NCBI RefSeq assembly: GCF_014489635.1
Contig: NZ_CP060828.1
Location: forward strand, 6,718,001 to 6,782,000
Source: Streptomyces roseirectus
GTDB taxonomy: Bacteria > Actinomycetota > Actinomycetes > Streptomycetales > Streptomycetaceae
Direction of reading: 5' to 3'
DNA: 64,000 nucleotides
Shown here piece after piece: positions 43,013-53,560 of this stretch (positions are counted from its first letter, which is position 1; every line of letters starts with the position of its first letter). The notes under the pieces were generated by a model. That model saw only the letters and a list, made by a program, of their open reading frames with translations. It ran no database searches and had not been told where the DNA came from. Made by a program: the position numbers and the translations under genes.

Positions 43013-46012
43013 ATGACGGGGCCGGGGATGGCGGGGCGCAGGAGCAGTACTTTTTCTCGCCTGCTGCGGCACGGGTTCACCGATCCCTCGGCCGCCGAGC
43101 GCCTGCTGGACGGCGCCGAACTGACCGGCGTGCGCAACGACCCGGTGCTCCTGGAGGCGCTGGGCGCCACCGCGGACCCCGACCTCGCGCTGCATGGCCT
43201 CGTCCGCCTGTTGGAGGCACAGCCGGGTGCCACCGCCCGCCGGGAACTCCTCGACACGGTGATAGCGGCCAAACCCCTGCGGGACCGCCTCCTCGGGGTA
43301 CTCGGGGCCTCGGCCGCCCTCGCCGACCACCTCGCCAGACACCCCCGCGACTGGGAGGCCCTGGTCACCTACGAACCCAGGGATCTCCACCCCGGGGTGG
43401 AGGAGTTCGAGCGCGGCCTCGCGGAGGCGACCGACCCCGTCTCCCTGCGCGTCGCCTACCGCCGCTGCCTCCTGTCGATCGCCGCCCGTGACGTCTGCGG
43501 CACCACCGACATCACCGAGACCGCCGCCGAACTCGCCGACCTCGCCACCGCCACCCTGCGCGCCGCCCTCGCCCTGGCCCGCGCCGCCGCCCCCGGCGAC
43601 GCCGCCGCCTGCCGCCTCGCCGTCATCGCGATGGGCAAGTGCGGCGGCCACGAGCTGAACTACGTCTCGGACGTCGACGTCATCTTCGTCGGCGAGGCCG
43701 CCGAGGGCGCCGACGAGGGCAAGGCCCTCAGGTCCGCCACCAAACTCGCCTCGCACATGATGCGGATCTGCTCCGAGACGACCGTCGAGGGCACGATCTG
43801 GCCCGTCGACGCCAACCTGCGCCCCGAGGGCCGCAACGGCCCCCTCGTCCGCACCCTCAGCAGCCACCTCGCCTACTACCAGCGCTGGGCCAAGACCTGG
43901 GAGTTCCAGGCCCTCCTGAAGGCCCGCCCCGTCGCGGGCGACCTCGACCTCGGCCGCCAGTACGTCGACGCGCTCGCCCCCATGGTGTGGCAGGCGTCGC
44001 AGCGCGAGAACTTCGTCACCGACGTCCAGAAGATGCGCCGCCGCGTCGTCGAGAACATCCCCGCCGCCGAGGTCGAACGCGAGCTGAAACTCGGCCCCGG
44101 CGGCCTGCGCGACGTCGAATTCGCCGTCCAGATGCTCCAGTTGGTGCACGGCAGGGCCGACGCCTCGCTGCGCAGCGGGACGACCCTGGACGCGCTGCGG
44201 GCGCTCGCCGAGGGCGGGTACGTCGGCCGCGCCGACGCCGAACAGCTCGACGCCGCCTACCGGTTCCTGCGCTCCATGGAGCACCGCATCCAGCTGTACC
44301 GGCTGCGCCGCACCCACCTCGTCCCCGAAGGCGAGGAGGACCAGCGGAGGTTGGGCCGTTCCCTCGGGATGCGTGCCGAGCCGGTCACCGAGCTGAACCA
44401 GGAGTGGAAGCGCCACTCCGGCGTCGTCCGCCGCCTGCACGAGAAGCTGTTCTACCGGCCGCTGCTCGACGCCTTCGCCCAACTCGGGCCCGGAGAGGCC
44501 AGGTTGAGTCCCGAGGCGGCCCGCGAACGGATGGTGGCCCTCGGCTACGCCGACCCGGCCGCCGCCCTCAGGCACCTGGAGGCGCTGGCCTCCGGCGTCT
44601 CCCGCAAGGCGGCCATCCAACGCACGCTGCTGCCCGTCCTGTTGGGCTGGTTCGCCGACTCCGCCGACCCGGACGCCGGACTCCTCAACTTCCGCAAGGT
44701 CTCCGACGCCCTCGGCAAGACCCCTTGGTACCTGCGCCTGTTGCGGGACGAGGGCGCCGCCGCCGAGAACCTGGCCCGCGTCCTGTCCGCCGGCCGCCTC
44801 GCCCCCGACCTCCTCATGCGGGCCCCCGAAGCGGTCGCCCTCCTCGGCGACGGCGACGACCTGGAGCCGCGCGGGCGGGCCCAGTTGGAGCAGGAAGTGC
44901 TCGCCGCCGTCGGCCGCGCCGAGAGCGGCGAGGCCGGGGTGTACGCGGCGCGCGGGGTCCGCCGCCGCGAGCTGTTCCGCACGGCCGCCGCCGACATCGT
45001 CCACTCCTACGGCACCGAGACCAAGCCCGCCGAGGCCGACCAGGGCGCCCTGGTCGACGAGGTCGGCGCCGCCGTCTCCGACCTCACCGCCGCCACCCTC
45101 GCCGGCACCCTGCGCTCGGTCGTCCGCGACGGCTGGGGCGACACCCTGCCGACCCGGTTCGCCGTCATCGGCATGGGCCGGTTCGGCGGCCACGAACTGG
45201 GCTACGGCTCCGACGCCGACGTCCTGTTCGTGCACGAACCCCGCGAGGGCGTCGAGGAGCGCGAAGCGTCCGAGGCCGCGAACCGGGTCGTCGCCGAGAT
45301 GCGCCGGCTCCTCCAAGTGCCCAGCGCCGACCCGCCGTTGCTCATCGACGCCGACCTGCGCCCCGAGGGCAAGTCGGGCCCGCTGGTCCGCACCCTCAAG
45401 TCGTACGAGGCGTACTACCGGCGCTGGTCGCTCGTCTGGGAGTCCCAGGCGCTGCTGCGGGCCGAACCGGTCGCCGGGGACGAGGAGTTGGGGCGCCGGT
45501 TCATCGAGCTGATCGACCCGCTGCGCTACCCCGCCGAAGGGCTCGGCGAGGACGCCGTGCGCGAGATCCGGCGCCTCAAGGCCCGCATGGAGTCCGAGCG
45601 GCTGCCACGCGGCGCCGACCCGAAGCTGCACGCCAAGCTGGGCCCCGGCGGGCTGTCGGACGTCGAGTGGACCGTGCAGCTCCTCCAGATGCGGCACGGC
45701 TGGGCCGAGCCCGGCCTCAGGACCACCCGCACCCGCCAGGCCCTCGCCGCAGCCCGCGCCGCCGGCCTCCTCGGCACCGAGGAGACCGAGATCCTGGACG
45801 AGGCATGGGTGCTGGCCTCCCGCGTCCGCAACGCCGTGATGCTGGTCCGGGGCCGGGCCGGCGACACCTTCCCCACCGAGGTCAGGGAACTCGCCGCCGT
45901 GGGACGGTACTTGGGCTACGCGGCCGGACACGTGGGCGACATGCTCGACGCCTACCGCCGAACCACCCGCCGGGCGAGGGCAGTTGTGGAGGAGCTGTTC
46001 TACGGCGGGTGA
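43013..46012 (+). CDS. glnE: Glutamine synthetase adenylyltransferase/deadenylylase
   Basis: A 999-residue bifunctional enzyme that attaches and removes AMP on glutamine synthetase, tuning it to nitrogen status. Two nucleotidyltransferase halves are visible. In the N-terminal deadenylylase half: MGKCGGHELNYVSDVDVIFV, LRPEGRNGPLVRTL, ELKLGPGGLRDVEFAVQMLQ. In the C-terminal adenylylase half: MGRFGGHELGYGSDADVLFV, LRPEGKSGPLVRTL, AKLGPGGLSDVEWTVQLLQ. The start at 43013 follows AGGAGG 8 nt away; an upstream TTG frame is less likely. The adjacent GlnA2-type protein lacks the target tyrosine, so its true substrate is presumably encoded elsewhere. Confidence 0.96.
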   Translation: MTGPGMAGRRSSTFSRLLRHGFTDPSAAERLLDGAELTGVRNDPVLLEALGATADPDLALHGLVRLLEAQPGATARRELLDTVIAAKPLRDRLLGVLGASAALADHLARHPRDWEALVTYEPRDLHPGVEEFERGLAEATDPVSLRVAYRRCLLSIAARDVCGTTDITETAAELADLATATLRAALALARAAAPGDAAACRLAVIAMGKCGGHELNYVSDVDVIFVGEAAEGADEGKALRSATKLASHMMRICSETTVEGTIWPVDANLRPEGRNGPLVRTLSSHLAYYQRWAKTWEFQALLKARPVAGDLDLGRQYVDALAPMVWQASQRENFVTDVQKMRRRVVENIPAAEVERELKLGPGGLRDVEFAVQMLQLVHGRADASLRSGTTLDALRALAEGGYVGRADAEQLDAAYRFLRSMEHRIQLYRLRRTHLVPEGEEDQRRLGRSLGMRAEPVTELNQEWKRHSGVVRRLHEKLFYRPLLDAFAQLGPGEARLSPEAARERMVALGYADPAAALRHLEALASGVSRKAAIQRTLLPVLLGWFADSADPDAGLLNFRKVSDALGKTPWYLRLLRDEGAAAENLARVLSAGRLAPDLLMRAPEAVALLGDGDDLEPRGRAQLEQEVLAAVGRAESGEAGVYAARGVRRRELFRTAAADIVHSYGTETKPAEADQGALVDEVGAAVSDLTAATLAGTLRSVVRDGWGDTLPTRFAVIGMGRFGGHELGYGSDADVLFVHEPREGVEEREASEAANRVVAEMRRLLQVPSADPPLLIDADLRPEGKSGPLVRTLKSYEAYYRRWSLVWESQALLRAEPVAGDEELGRRFIELIDPLRYPAEGLGEDAVREIRRLKARMESERLPRGADPKLHAKLGPGGLSDVEWTVQLLQMRHGWAEPGLRTTRTRQALAAARAAGLLGTEETEILDEAWVLASRVRNAVMLVRGRAGDTFPTEVRELAAVGRYLGYAAGHVGDMLDAYRRTTRRARAVVEELFYGG

Positions 46013-46105
46013 GGGCGACCCCGGCGTGGCGAGTGGCCCGGACCCTGCCCCGACGCCCAGCCCGCCGTGTTGGAGGGGCCGGGCCGCGGACGTTCGGCCG
46101 GGTGC

Positions 46106-47008
46106 TCAGACGGGCCGCTGGGCCTCGGCGGGACTGTCGAGACGGGGATCGGGGGACTGCCGGGGTGCAGGGTTCTCGGGGTTCTCAGGGGTGGACCCCG
46201 TAGGGAACCGTGGCAGCCGGTGCGGCAGCGCCCCGTACACCGTCCACGCCACGACGTACCCGAACGCGAGGCACAGCATTCCGCCCACCGCGTCGAGCCA
46301 GAAGTGGTTGGCGGTGGAGACGATGACGACGAGTGTCGCCGCCGGGTAGAGGAGCCCGAGGATCCGTACCCACGGCAGCCGCGCCAGCGCGAAGATGGTC
46401 AGCCCGCACCACAGTGACCACCCGATGTGCATGGACGGCATCGCGGCGTACTGGTTGGACATGTTCTTGAGGTCACCGGAGGCCATCGACCCCCAGGTCT
46501 CGTGCACGACGACCGTGTCGATGAAGTCGCCGCCGGTCATGAGCCGGGGCGGCGCGAGCGGATACAGGTAGTAACCCACGAGAGCTACTGCCGTCGTTGC
46601 GAAAAGGACCAGCCGGGTCGCCGCATAGCGCCCGGGGTGGCTGCGGTACAGCCACACCAGCACCCCGAGCGTGACGACGAAGTGCAGTGTGGCGTAGTAG
46701 TAGTTCATGCCCACGATCAGCCAAGTCACCGAGTTCACGGTGTGGTTGACCGACTCCTCGACCGCGATGCCGAGATGGTGCTCCATCCGCCAGATCCAGT
46801 CGGCGTTGCGCAGCGCCTCGGACTTCTGCTCCGGGACCGCGTTGCGGATCAGCGAGTACGTCCAGTAACTCACCGCGATCAGAAGGATCTCGAACCACAG
46901 ACGCGGTCGCCTGGGCCTGCGCACACGGCGGGACGCGGCCGTGACGGATGGCGGAACGGCCTTTTCCCGGCCTTCCGAAGATGTCACGGTTACGTCACCC
47001 ATAGACAT
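46106..47008 (-). CDS. PAP2-superfamily membrane phosphatase
   Basis: A 300-residue protein. A basic N terminus precedes six membrane helices (RLWFEILLIAVSYWTYSLIR, VTWLIVGMNYYYATLHFVVT, LVLFATTAVALVGYYLYPLA). The PAP2 signature motifs are MPSMHIGWSLWCG and STANHFWLDAVGGMLCLAFG, with catalytic His in each. This is the AUR1/inositol-phosphorylceramide-synthase-like PAP2_3 group. Lipid phosphate cleavage or transfer at the outer membrane face is probable. It is convergent with glnE and neighbours malR. Confidence 0.88.
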   Translation of the reverse strand: MSMGDVTVTSSEGREKAVPPSVTAASRRVRRPRRPRLWFEILLIAVSYWTYSLIRNAVPEQKSEALRNADWIWRMEHHLGIAVEESVNHTVNSVTWLIVGMNYYYATLHFVVTLGVLVWLYRSHPGRYAATRLVLFATTAVALVGYYLYPLAPPRLMTGGDFIDTVVVHETWGSMASGDLKNMSNQYAAMPSMHIGWSLWCGLTIFALARLPWVRILGLLYPAATLVVIVSTANHFWLDAVGGMLCLAFGYVVAWTVYGALPHRLPRFPTGSTPENPENPAPRQSPDPRLDSPAEAQRPV

Positions 47009-47101
47009 GAAGTCTGCCAGAAAAGCGCTGTCCCCCCGATCATCCCCTGGGCTGGTCCGACCCGCATGTTCTACCGCCCACGCACCGGGTCGCCCTCCAC
47101 C

Positions 47102-48202
47102 TCAGGGACGAGTCGTACGGTCCCCCGGTACCGATGCGGTAGACCCGCGTACGACGAGTTCCGGCATGAAGACGAACTCGCTGTGCGGGGCCGGGGTGCC
47201 CCCGATCTCCTCCAGCAGGGTACGCACGGCCGCCTGCCCCATCGCGGGGACCGGCTTGCGGATCGTGGTGAGCGGCGGATCGGTGAACGCGATCAGGACG
47301 GAGTCGTCGAAACCGACCACGGAGACATCCCCGGGGACGGTCAGCCCGAGCTGGCGGGCGGCCCGGATCGCGCCGAGCGCCATCATGTCGCTCGCGCACA
47401 CCACGGCCGTGCACGACCGCTCGATGAGCGCGGTCGCCGCCGCCTGCCCGCCCTCCAGGGTGTAGAGGGAGTGCTGCACCAACTCGGTCTCGACCTGCTG
47501 CGCGGGCAGCCCGAACCGGTCCTGCATCGCCCGCGTGAACCCCTCGATCTTGCGCTGCACCGGCACGAACCGCTTGGGCCCGAGGGCGAGTCCGATCCGG
47601 GTGTGGCCGAGGGAGGCGAGGTGAGTGACCGCGAGGGCCATCGCCGCGCGGTCGTCCGGCGAGATGAACGGCGCCTGCACCTTGGGCGAGAACCCGTCGA
47701 CGAGCACGAACGGCACGCCCTGGGCGCGCAGTTGCTCGTAGCGCTGCATGTCGGCGGTGGTGTCCGCGTGCAGCCCGGAGACGTAGATGATGCCGGCCAC
47801 ACCCCGGTCGACCAGCATCTCCGTCAGCTCGTCCTCGGTGGAGCCGCCCGGCGTCTGCGTCGCGAGGACCGGGGTGTAACCCTGGCGGGTGAGGGCCTGG
47901 CCGATGACCTGGGCGAGCGCCGGGAAGATCGGGTTCTCCAGCTCCGGGGTGATCAGGCCGACCAGACCGGCGCTGCGCTGCCGCAGCCGTACCGGGCGCT
48001 CGTAGCCGAGGACGTCCAGGGCGGCGAGCACGGACTCGCGGGTGGTGGCGGCGACGCCCGGCTTTCCGTTGAGGACCCGGCTGACCGTCGCTTCGCTCAC
48101 CCCCGCCTGCGCGGCGATGTCGGCCAGCCGTGTGGTCACAGGGGTGGACTGTACCGGGCGGCCTGGCGGACGCGGACGCCCGCGTCCCGGCTGCTGTGTC
48201 AT
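47102..48202 (-). CDS. malR: LacI-family repressor of maltodextrin genes
   Basis: A 366-residue regulator. The helix-turn-helix is TRLADIAAQAGVSEATVSRV with LNGKPGVAATTRESVLAALD, then the hinge YERPVRLRQRSAGLVGLI. The sensor domain contains ENPIFPALAQVIGQALTRQG, GIIYVSGLHADTTADMQRYE and VVGFDDSVLIAFTDPPLTTI. ATG 48202 follows GAGGGGG; a GTG before TTRLAD is a shorter option. It is divergent from malEFG and lies in the position of Streptomyces MalR/Reg1, which represses starch and maltose genes until maltodextrins are present. GCAAG/CTTGC repeats lie in the divergent region. Confidence 0.92.
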   Translation of the reverse strand: MTQQPGRGRPRPPGRPVQSTPVTTRLADIAAQAGVSEATVSRVLNGKPGVAATTRESVLAALDVLGYERPVRLRQRSAGLVGLITPELENPIFPALAQVIGQALTRQGYTPVLATQTPGGSTEDELTEMLVDRGVAGIIYVSGLHADTTADMQRYEQLRAQGVPFVLVDGFSPKVQAPFISPDDRAAMALAVTHLASLGHTRIGLALGPKRFVPVQRKIEGFTRAMQDRFGLPAQQVETELVQHSLYTLEGGQAAATALIERSCTAVVCASDMMALGAIRAARQLGLTVPGDVSVVGFDDSVLIAFTDPPLTTIRKPVPAMGQAAVRTLLEEIGGTPAPHSEFVFMPELVVRGSTASVPGDRTTRP

Positions 48203-48225
48203 CGGGCCCCCTCGGGAAGGTGTCA

Positions 48226-48375
48226 GCAAGAGCTTGCAGAGTCTTTCATACGGCACGACCGTCCGTGAGACCCCTGGAAACAAGGGTCTCACAGGGATCG
48301 CCGCCGGGTCACGCCACGATAACTTCGCCGGTTTCTTGCATTTTTTTGCAGCAAGACCTTTCGCAACGCTTGCAG
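48226..48375. promoter_or_regulatory. MalR-type motif cluster between malR and malE
   Basis: Inverted motifs occur at 48226-48237 (GCAAG, 2 nt, CTTGC) and 48363-48373 (GCAA, 2 nt, CTTGC). Further CTTGCA and TTGCA half-sites at 48335-48350 are followed by GCAAG at 48351. One site lies in the malR leader, the others before malE. The same words recur in the amyA-pulA promoter region. Confidence 0.72.
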
Positions 48376-48431
48376 CCTTGTTACGTTCCCTGACGCCCGG
48401 CAGGCACGGGCTTCGACCCAAGGAGAGACAC

Positions 48432-49700
48432 ATGCGGCGTGGCATAGCGGCCACCGCGCTGGCGGCGTCGATCGCCCTCACAGCGACGGCGTGCGGCGGG
48501 GACGACAGCGGCAGCGACAACGGCGGCCCGACCACCATCACCTGGTGGGACACCTCGAACGCCACCAACGAGGCGCCCACCTACCAGGCGCTGATCAAGC
48601 AGTTCGAGGCCGCGAACAAGGACGTCAAGGTCAAGTACGTCAACGTCCCCTTCGACCAGGCGCAGAACAAGTTCGACACCGCCGCCGGTGCCTCCGGCGC
48701 CCCCGACGTGCTGCGCTCCGAGGTCGGCTGGACCCCCGCCTTCGCCAAGAAGGGCTACTTCCTCCCCCTCGACGGCACCGAAGCCCTCGCCGACCAGGCG
48801 AAGTTCAAGCCCAACCTCCTCGAACAGGCCAAGTACGACGGCAAGACGTACGGCGTCCCCCTGGTCACCGACACCCTCGCCCTCGTCTACAACAAGGGCC
48901 TCTTCGCCAAGGCCGGCGTCGCCGCGCCGAAGACCTGGGACGAGCTGAAGGCCGCCGCCGCGACCATCAAGGACAAGACCGGCGTCGACGGCTACTGGGG
49001 CTCCACCCAGGCGTACTACGCCCAGACCTTCCTGTACGGCGAGGGCACCGACACCGTCGACGCCGCCGCCAAGAAGATCACCGTCAACTCCCCGGCGGCG
49101 AAGAAGGGTTACGGCACCTGGCTCTCCCTCTTCGACGGCAAGGGCCTGCACAAGGCCGACACCACCGCCGACGCCTACGCCCACATCCAGGACGCGTTCG
49201 TGGGCGGCAAGGTCGCCGCCATCATCCAGGGCCCCTGGGAGATCACCAACTTCTACAAGGGCACCGCGTTCAAGGACAAGGCCAATCTCGGCATCGCCAC
49301 CGTCCCGGCCGGCTCCACCGGCAAGGCGGGCGCCCCGACCGGCGGCCACAACCTCTCCGTGTACGCCGGCTCCGACAAGTCCCACCAGGCCGCCGCGCTC
49401 AAGTTCGTCCACTTCATGACGTCCGCCGCCGCCCAGGCCACCATCGCCCAGAAGAACTCGACGCTCCCCACGCGCGACGACGCCTACACCGCCGCCGTCA
49501 AGGCCGACCCCGGCATCGCCGGCTTCCAGACGGTCCTCTCCGCCGCCCAGCCCCGGCCCGCGCTCCCCGAGTACAGCTCCCTGTGGGGCCCCCTCGACAC
49601 CGAACTCCCCAAGATCGCGGGCGGCAAGGAATCCCTGGACGACGGCCTCTCCACCGCCGAGACCTCCATCGCCAAGCTGGTCCCCGACTTCGGCAAGTGA
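48432..49700 (+). CDS. malE: Maltodextrin ABC transporter substrate-binding lipoprotein
   Basis: A 422-residue extracellular solute-binding protein, family 1. The lipobox is LTATAC near Cys21. The mature protein has TTITWWDTSNATNEAPTYQA, VPLVTDTLALVYNKGLFAKA, GPWEITNFYKGTAF and GGHNLSVYAGSDKSHQAAAL, all typical of MalE/CymE-like binding proteins with aromatic sugar-stacking residues. AAGGAGAGACAC precedes the ATG. It would deliver maltose and maltodextrins to MalFG. It is the first gene of malEFG and is expected to be the most highly expressed. An MsiK-like ATPase is not in the window. Confidence 0.94.
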   Translation: MRRGIAATALAASIALTATACGGDDSGSDNGGPTTITWWDTSNATNEAPTYQALIKQFEAANKDVKVKYVNVPFDQAQNKFDTAAGASGAPDVLRSEVGWTPAFAKKGYFLPLDGTEALADQAKFKPNLLEQAKYDGKTYGVPLVTDTLALVYNKGLFAKAGVAAPKTWDELKAAAATIKDKTGVDGYWGSTQAYYAQTFLYGEGTDTVDAAAKKITVNSPAAKKGYGTWLSLFDGKGLHKADTTADAYAHIQDAFVGGKVAAIIQGPWEITNFYKGTAFKDKANLGIATVPAGSTGKAGAPTGGHNLSVYAGSDKSHQAAALKFVHFMTSAAAQATIAQKNSTLPTRDDAYTAAVKADPGIAGFQTVLSAAQPRPALPEYSSLWGPLDTELPKIAGGKESLDDGLSTAETSIAKLVPDFGK

Positions 49701-49708
49701 GCCCCCGC

Positions 49709-49762
49709 GTGGCCGCCGGATCCCCGCGTACGCGAGTCGCGGGGGAGGGATCCGGCGGCCAC
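49709..49762. promoter_or_regulatory. Long hairpin between malE and malF
   Basis: A 15-bp perfect stem (49709-49723 with 49748-49762) encloses a 24-nt region that can itself pair CCGCG with CGCGG. It fills most of the 106-nt gap between malE and malF. It could protect malE mRNA from 3' decay or partly terminate, making more binding protein than permease. Confidence 0.75.
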
Positions 49763-49806
49763 CGGTATGCCGTCCGTCTGCCCCATGAAACCCAGAAGGT
49801 GTCGAA

Positions 49807-50808
49807 ATGACAGTCGCCATCGACCGCGCGACCGGCCGCAAACGGCCCGGTGAACCGAAGCCGGGACTGGGCAGGCGTCTGAAACGCGGCTACGACCGGC
49901 ACTGGTACGCGTACGCCATGATCGCCCCCGTCGCGATCGTCCTCGGCGTCCTCGTCGTCTACCCCCTCGGCTACGGCTTCTACCTCACCCTCACCGACGC
50001 CAACAGCCTCAACACCGCCCGCACCATCGGCGCCAACCACATCGACGCCACCTACCAGTTCATCGGCCTCGACAACTACGCCGACATCCTGTGGGGCGAC
50101 ACCGCCTACGACCGCTTCTGGTCGCACTTCCTGTGGACGATCGTCTGGACGGCCCTCTGCGTCGCCCTGCACTACACGATCGGCCTCGCCCTCGCCCTCC
50201 TGCTCAACCAGAAACGCCGGGGACGCACCCTCTACCGGCTGCTCCTCGTCCTGCCCTGGGCGGTGCCGACGTTCGTCACGGTCTTCGGCTGGCGCTTCAT
50301 GCTCGCCGACAGCGGCATCATCAACTCCGCCCTGGACGCCCTGCACCTGCCGACCCCGCAGTGGCTGGAGGACACCTTCTGGCAGCGGTTCGCCGCCATC
50401 ATGGTCAACACCTGGTGCGGCGTCCCCTTCATGATGATCTCCCTCCTCGGCGGCCTCCAGTCCATCGACAACACCCTCTACGAAGCAGCCGAGATGGACG
50501 GCGCGAACCCCTGGCAGCGCTTCCGCTACGTCACCCTGCCCGGCCTGCGCGCGGTCAGCTCCACCGTCGTACTCCTCGGCGTCATCTGGACGTTCAACCA
50601 GTTCGCCGTCATCTTCCTGCTGTTCGGCACCACCGCGCCCGACGCGCAGATCCTCGTCACCTGGGCCTACTACCTCGGCTTCGGCCAACAGCCGCGCGAC
50701 TTCGCCCAGTCGGCCGCCTACGGGATCCTGCTGCTCGCCATCCTCGTCGTGTTCACCTCGTTCTACCGGCGCTGGCTGAACCGCAACGAGCCCGACGTCG
50801 CGATCTGA
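49807..50808 (+). CDS. malF: Maltodextrin ABC transporter permease
   Basis: A 333-residue permease with six main helices, for example AMIAPVAIVLGVLVVYPLGY and ILLLAILVVFTSFYRRWLN. The cytoplasmic EAA loop is LYEAAEMDGANPWQRFRYVT followed by LPGLR, which contacts the ATPase. It pairs with MalG to form the channel for MalE-delivered sugars. The start ATG 49807 has AGAAGGTGTCGAA before it. It follows a strong intergenic hairpin, so its level is likely below malE. Confidence 0.94.
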   Translation: MTVAIDRATGRKRPGEPKPGLGRRLKRGYDRHWYAYAMIAPVAIVLGVLVVYPLGYGFYLTLTDANSLNTARTIGANHIDATYQFIGLDNYADILWGDTAYDRFWSHFLWTIVWTALCVALHYTIGLALALLLNQKRRGRTLYRLLLVLPWAVPTFVTVFGWRFMLADSGIINSALDALHLPTPQWLEDTFWQRFAAIMVNTWCGVPFMMISLLGGLQSIDNTLYEAAEMDGANPWQRFRYVTLPGLRAVSSTVVLLGVIWTFNQFAVIFLLFGTTAPDAQILVTWAYYLGFGQQPRDFAQSAAYGILLLAILVVFTSFYRRWLNRNEPDVAI

Positions 50809-50822
50809 GAGGAGAGTTCACC

Positions 50823-51686
50823 GTGACCGCAACCGTGCCCACGAAGGCCCGCCCCCGGGGGAAGGGCAGCCCGCTCGCCTCCCTCGCCTCGCACACCGTC
50901 CTGATCCTGGCGAGCCTGATCGCCCTGTTCCCCGTCGCCTGGCTGGTGTTCCTCTCACTCGGCCCCGACAAGGACGACTACCTCCACCCCGGGCGCATCT
51001 GGTCCAAGATGACGCTCGACAACTACAGCTTCGTCCTCCAACACACCAGCTTCTTCGACTGGTTGAAGAGCTCGCTGATCGTCTCCCTCGGCACCACCCT
51101 CATCGGCGTCTTCGTCGCCGCCACCACCGGGTACGCCGTCTCCCGCATGCGCTTCCCCGGCTACCGCAAGTTCATGTGGCTGCTGCTGCTCACCCAGATG
51201 TTCCCGGTCGCGGTGCTGATGGTGCCGATGTACCAGATCCTCGCCGACCTCCAGCTCATCGACACCTACCTCGGCCTGATCCTCGTCTACTGCACGACGG
51301 CCGTCCCGTACTCGGCGTGGCTGCTCAAGGGCTACTTCGACACGATCCCCTTCGAGATCGACGAGGCCGGACGCGTCGACGGACTCAGCCCGTTCGGCAC
51401 CTTCGCGCGGCTCATCCTGCCGCTGGCCCGCCCCGGCCTCGCCGTCGCCGCGTTCTACAGCTTCATCACCGCGTTCGGCGAGGTCGCCTTCGCGACGACG
51501 TTCATGCTGGACGACAAGAAGTACACGCTCGCCGTCGGCCTGCAGAGCTTCATCAGCGAACACGACGCCCAGCGCAACCTGATGGCCGCCACCGCCGTCC
51601 TCGTCGCCGTCCCGGTCTCGGCGTTCTTCTATCTCGTCCAGAAGAACCTGGTCACCGGTCTCACCGCGGGCGGTACAAAGGGCTGA
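50823..51686 (+). CDS. malG: Maltodextrin ABC transporter permease
   Basis: A 287-residue permease, second half of the channel. It has ASLIALFPVAWLVFLSLGPD, the inner helices TTLIGVFVAATTGYAVSRMR and FMWLLLLTQMFPVAVLMVPM, and the EAA-like loop FEIDEAGRVDGLSPFGTFAR with LILPLARPGLAVAA. GTG 50823 follows GAGAGGAGAG and starts 15 nt after malF. A long hairpin lies downstream, before aglA. Confidence 0.94.
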   Translation: MTATVPTKARPRGKGSPLASLASHTVLILASLIALFPVAWLVFLSLGPDKDDYLHPGRIWSKMTLDNYSFVLQHTSFFDWLKSSLIVSLGTTLIGVFVAATTGYAVSRMRFPGYRKFMWLLLLTQMFPVAVLMVPMYQILADLQLIDTYLGLILVYCTTAVPYSAWLLKGYFDTIPFEIDEAGRVDGLSPFGTFARLILPLARPGLAVAAFYSFITAFGEVAFATTFMLDDKKYTLAVGLQSFISEHDAQRNLMAATAVLVAVPVSAFFYLVQKNLVTGLTAGGTKG

Positions 51687-51766
51687 TCTTCAGCGAAACT
51701 CCCGCTCTTTTCCGAAAACTCCCGCCCGTGGCCCGACCGTTGTCGGTCACCATGGTCACGAGCGGG

Positions 51767-51814
51767 GCGGCGGCCGTGCGGTCCCTCCGACCCCGCCGAC
51801 CGCACGGCCGCCGC
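51767..51814. terminator. Strong hairpin between malG and aglA
   Basis: A perfect 16-bp stem (51767-51782 with 51799-51814) and a 16-nt loop sit in the 173-nt gap. A smaller hairpin (GACCG, ttgt, CGGTC; 51735-51748) precedes it. This looks like the malEFG terminator, which would mean aglA depends on partial readthrough or on its own promoter downstream. Confidence 0.7.
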
Positions 51815-51859
51815 TTACCTCCGTACGACCTCTGCCCGATCGACCAGCACAAGGACGCC

Positions 51860-53512
<1,653 letters not shown>

Positions 53513-53526
53513 GGTCATCATGAGTA

Positions 53527-53555
53527 GGCCGGCCCTCTGGCAGAGAGGGCCGGCC
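53527..53555. terminator. Bidirectional terminator between aglA and the amylase gene
   Basis: A perfect 12-bp stem GGCCGGCCCTCT (53527-53538) with AGAGGGCCGGCC (53544-53555), 5-nt loop. It lies 15 nt after aglA and 6 nt after the amylase stop on the other strand. Confidence 0.85.
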
Positions 53556-53560
53556 CGTGT

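Noticed and set aside
43639..46203. 854-codon alternative frame within glnE
   Set aside because: It is a +1 shadow of glnE with an Arg/Pro-rich product; glnE has both nucleotidyltransferase motifs in its own frame.
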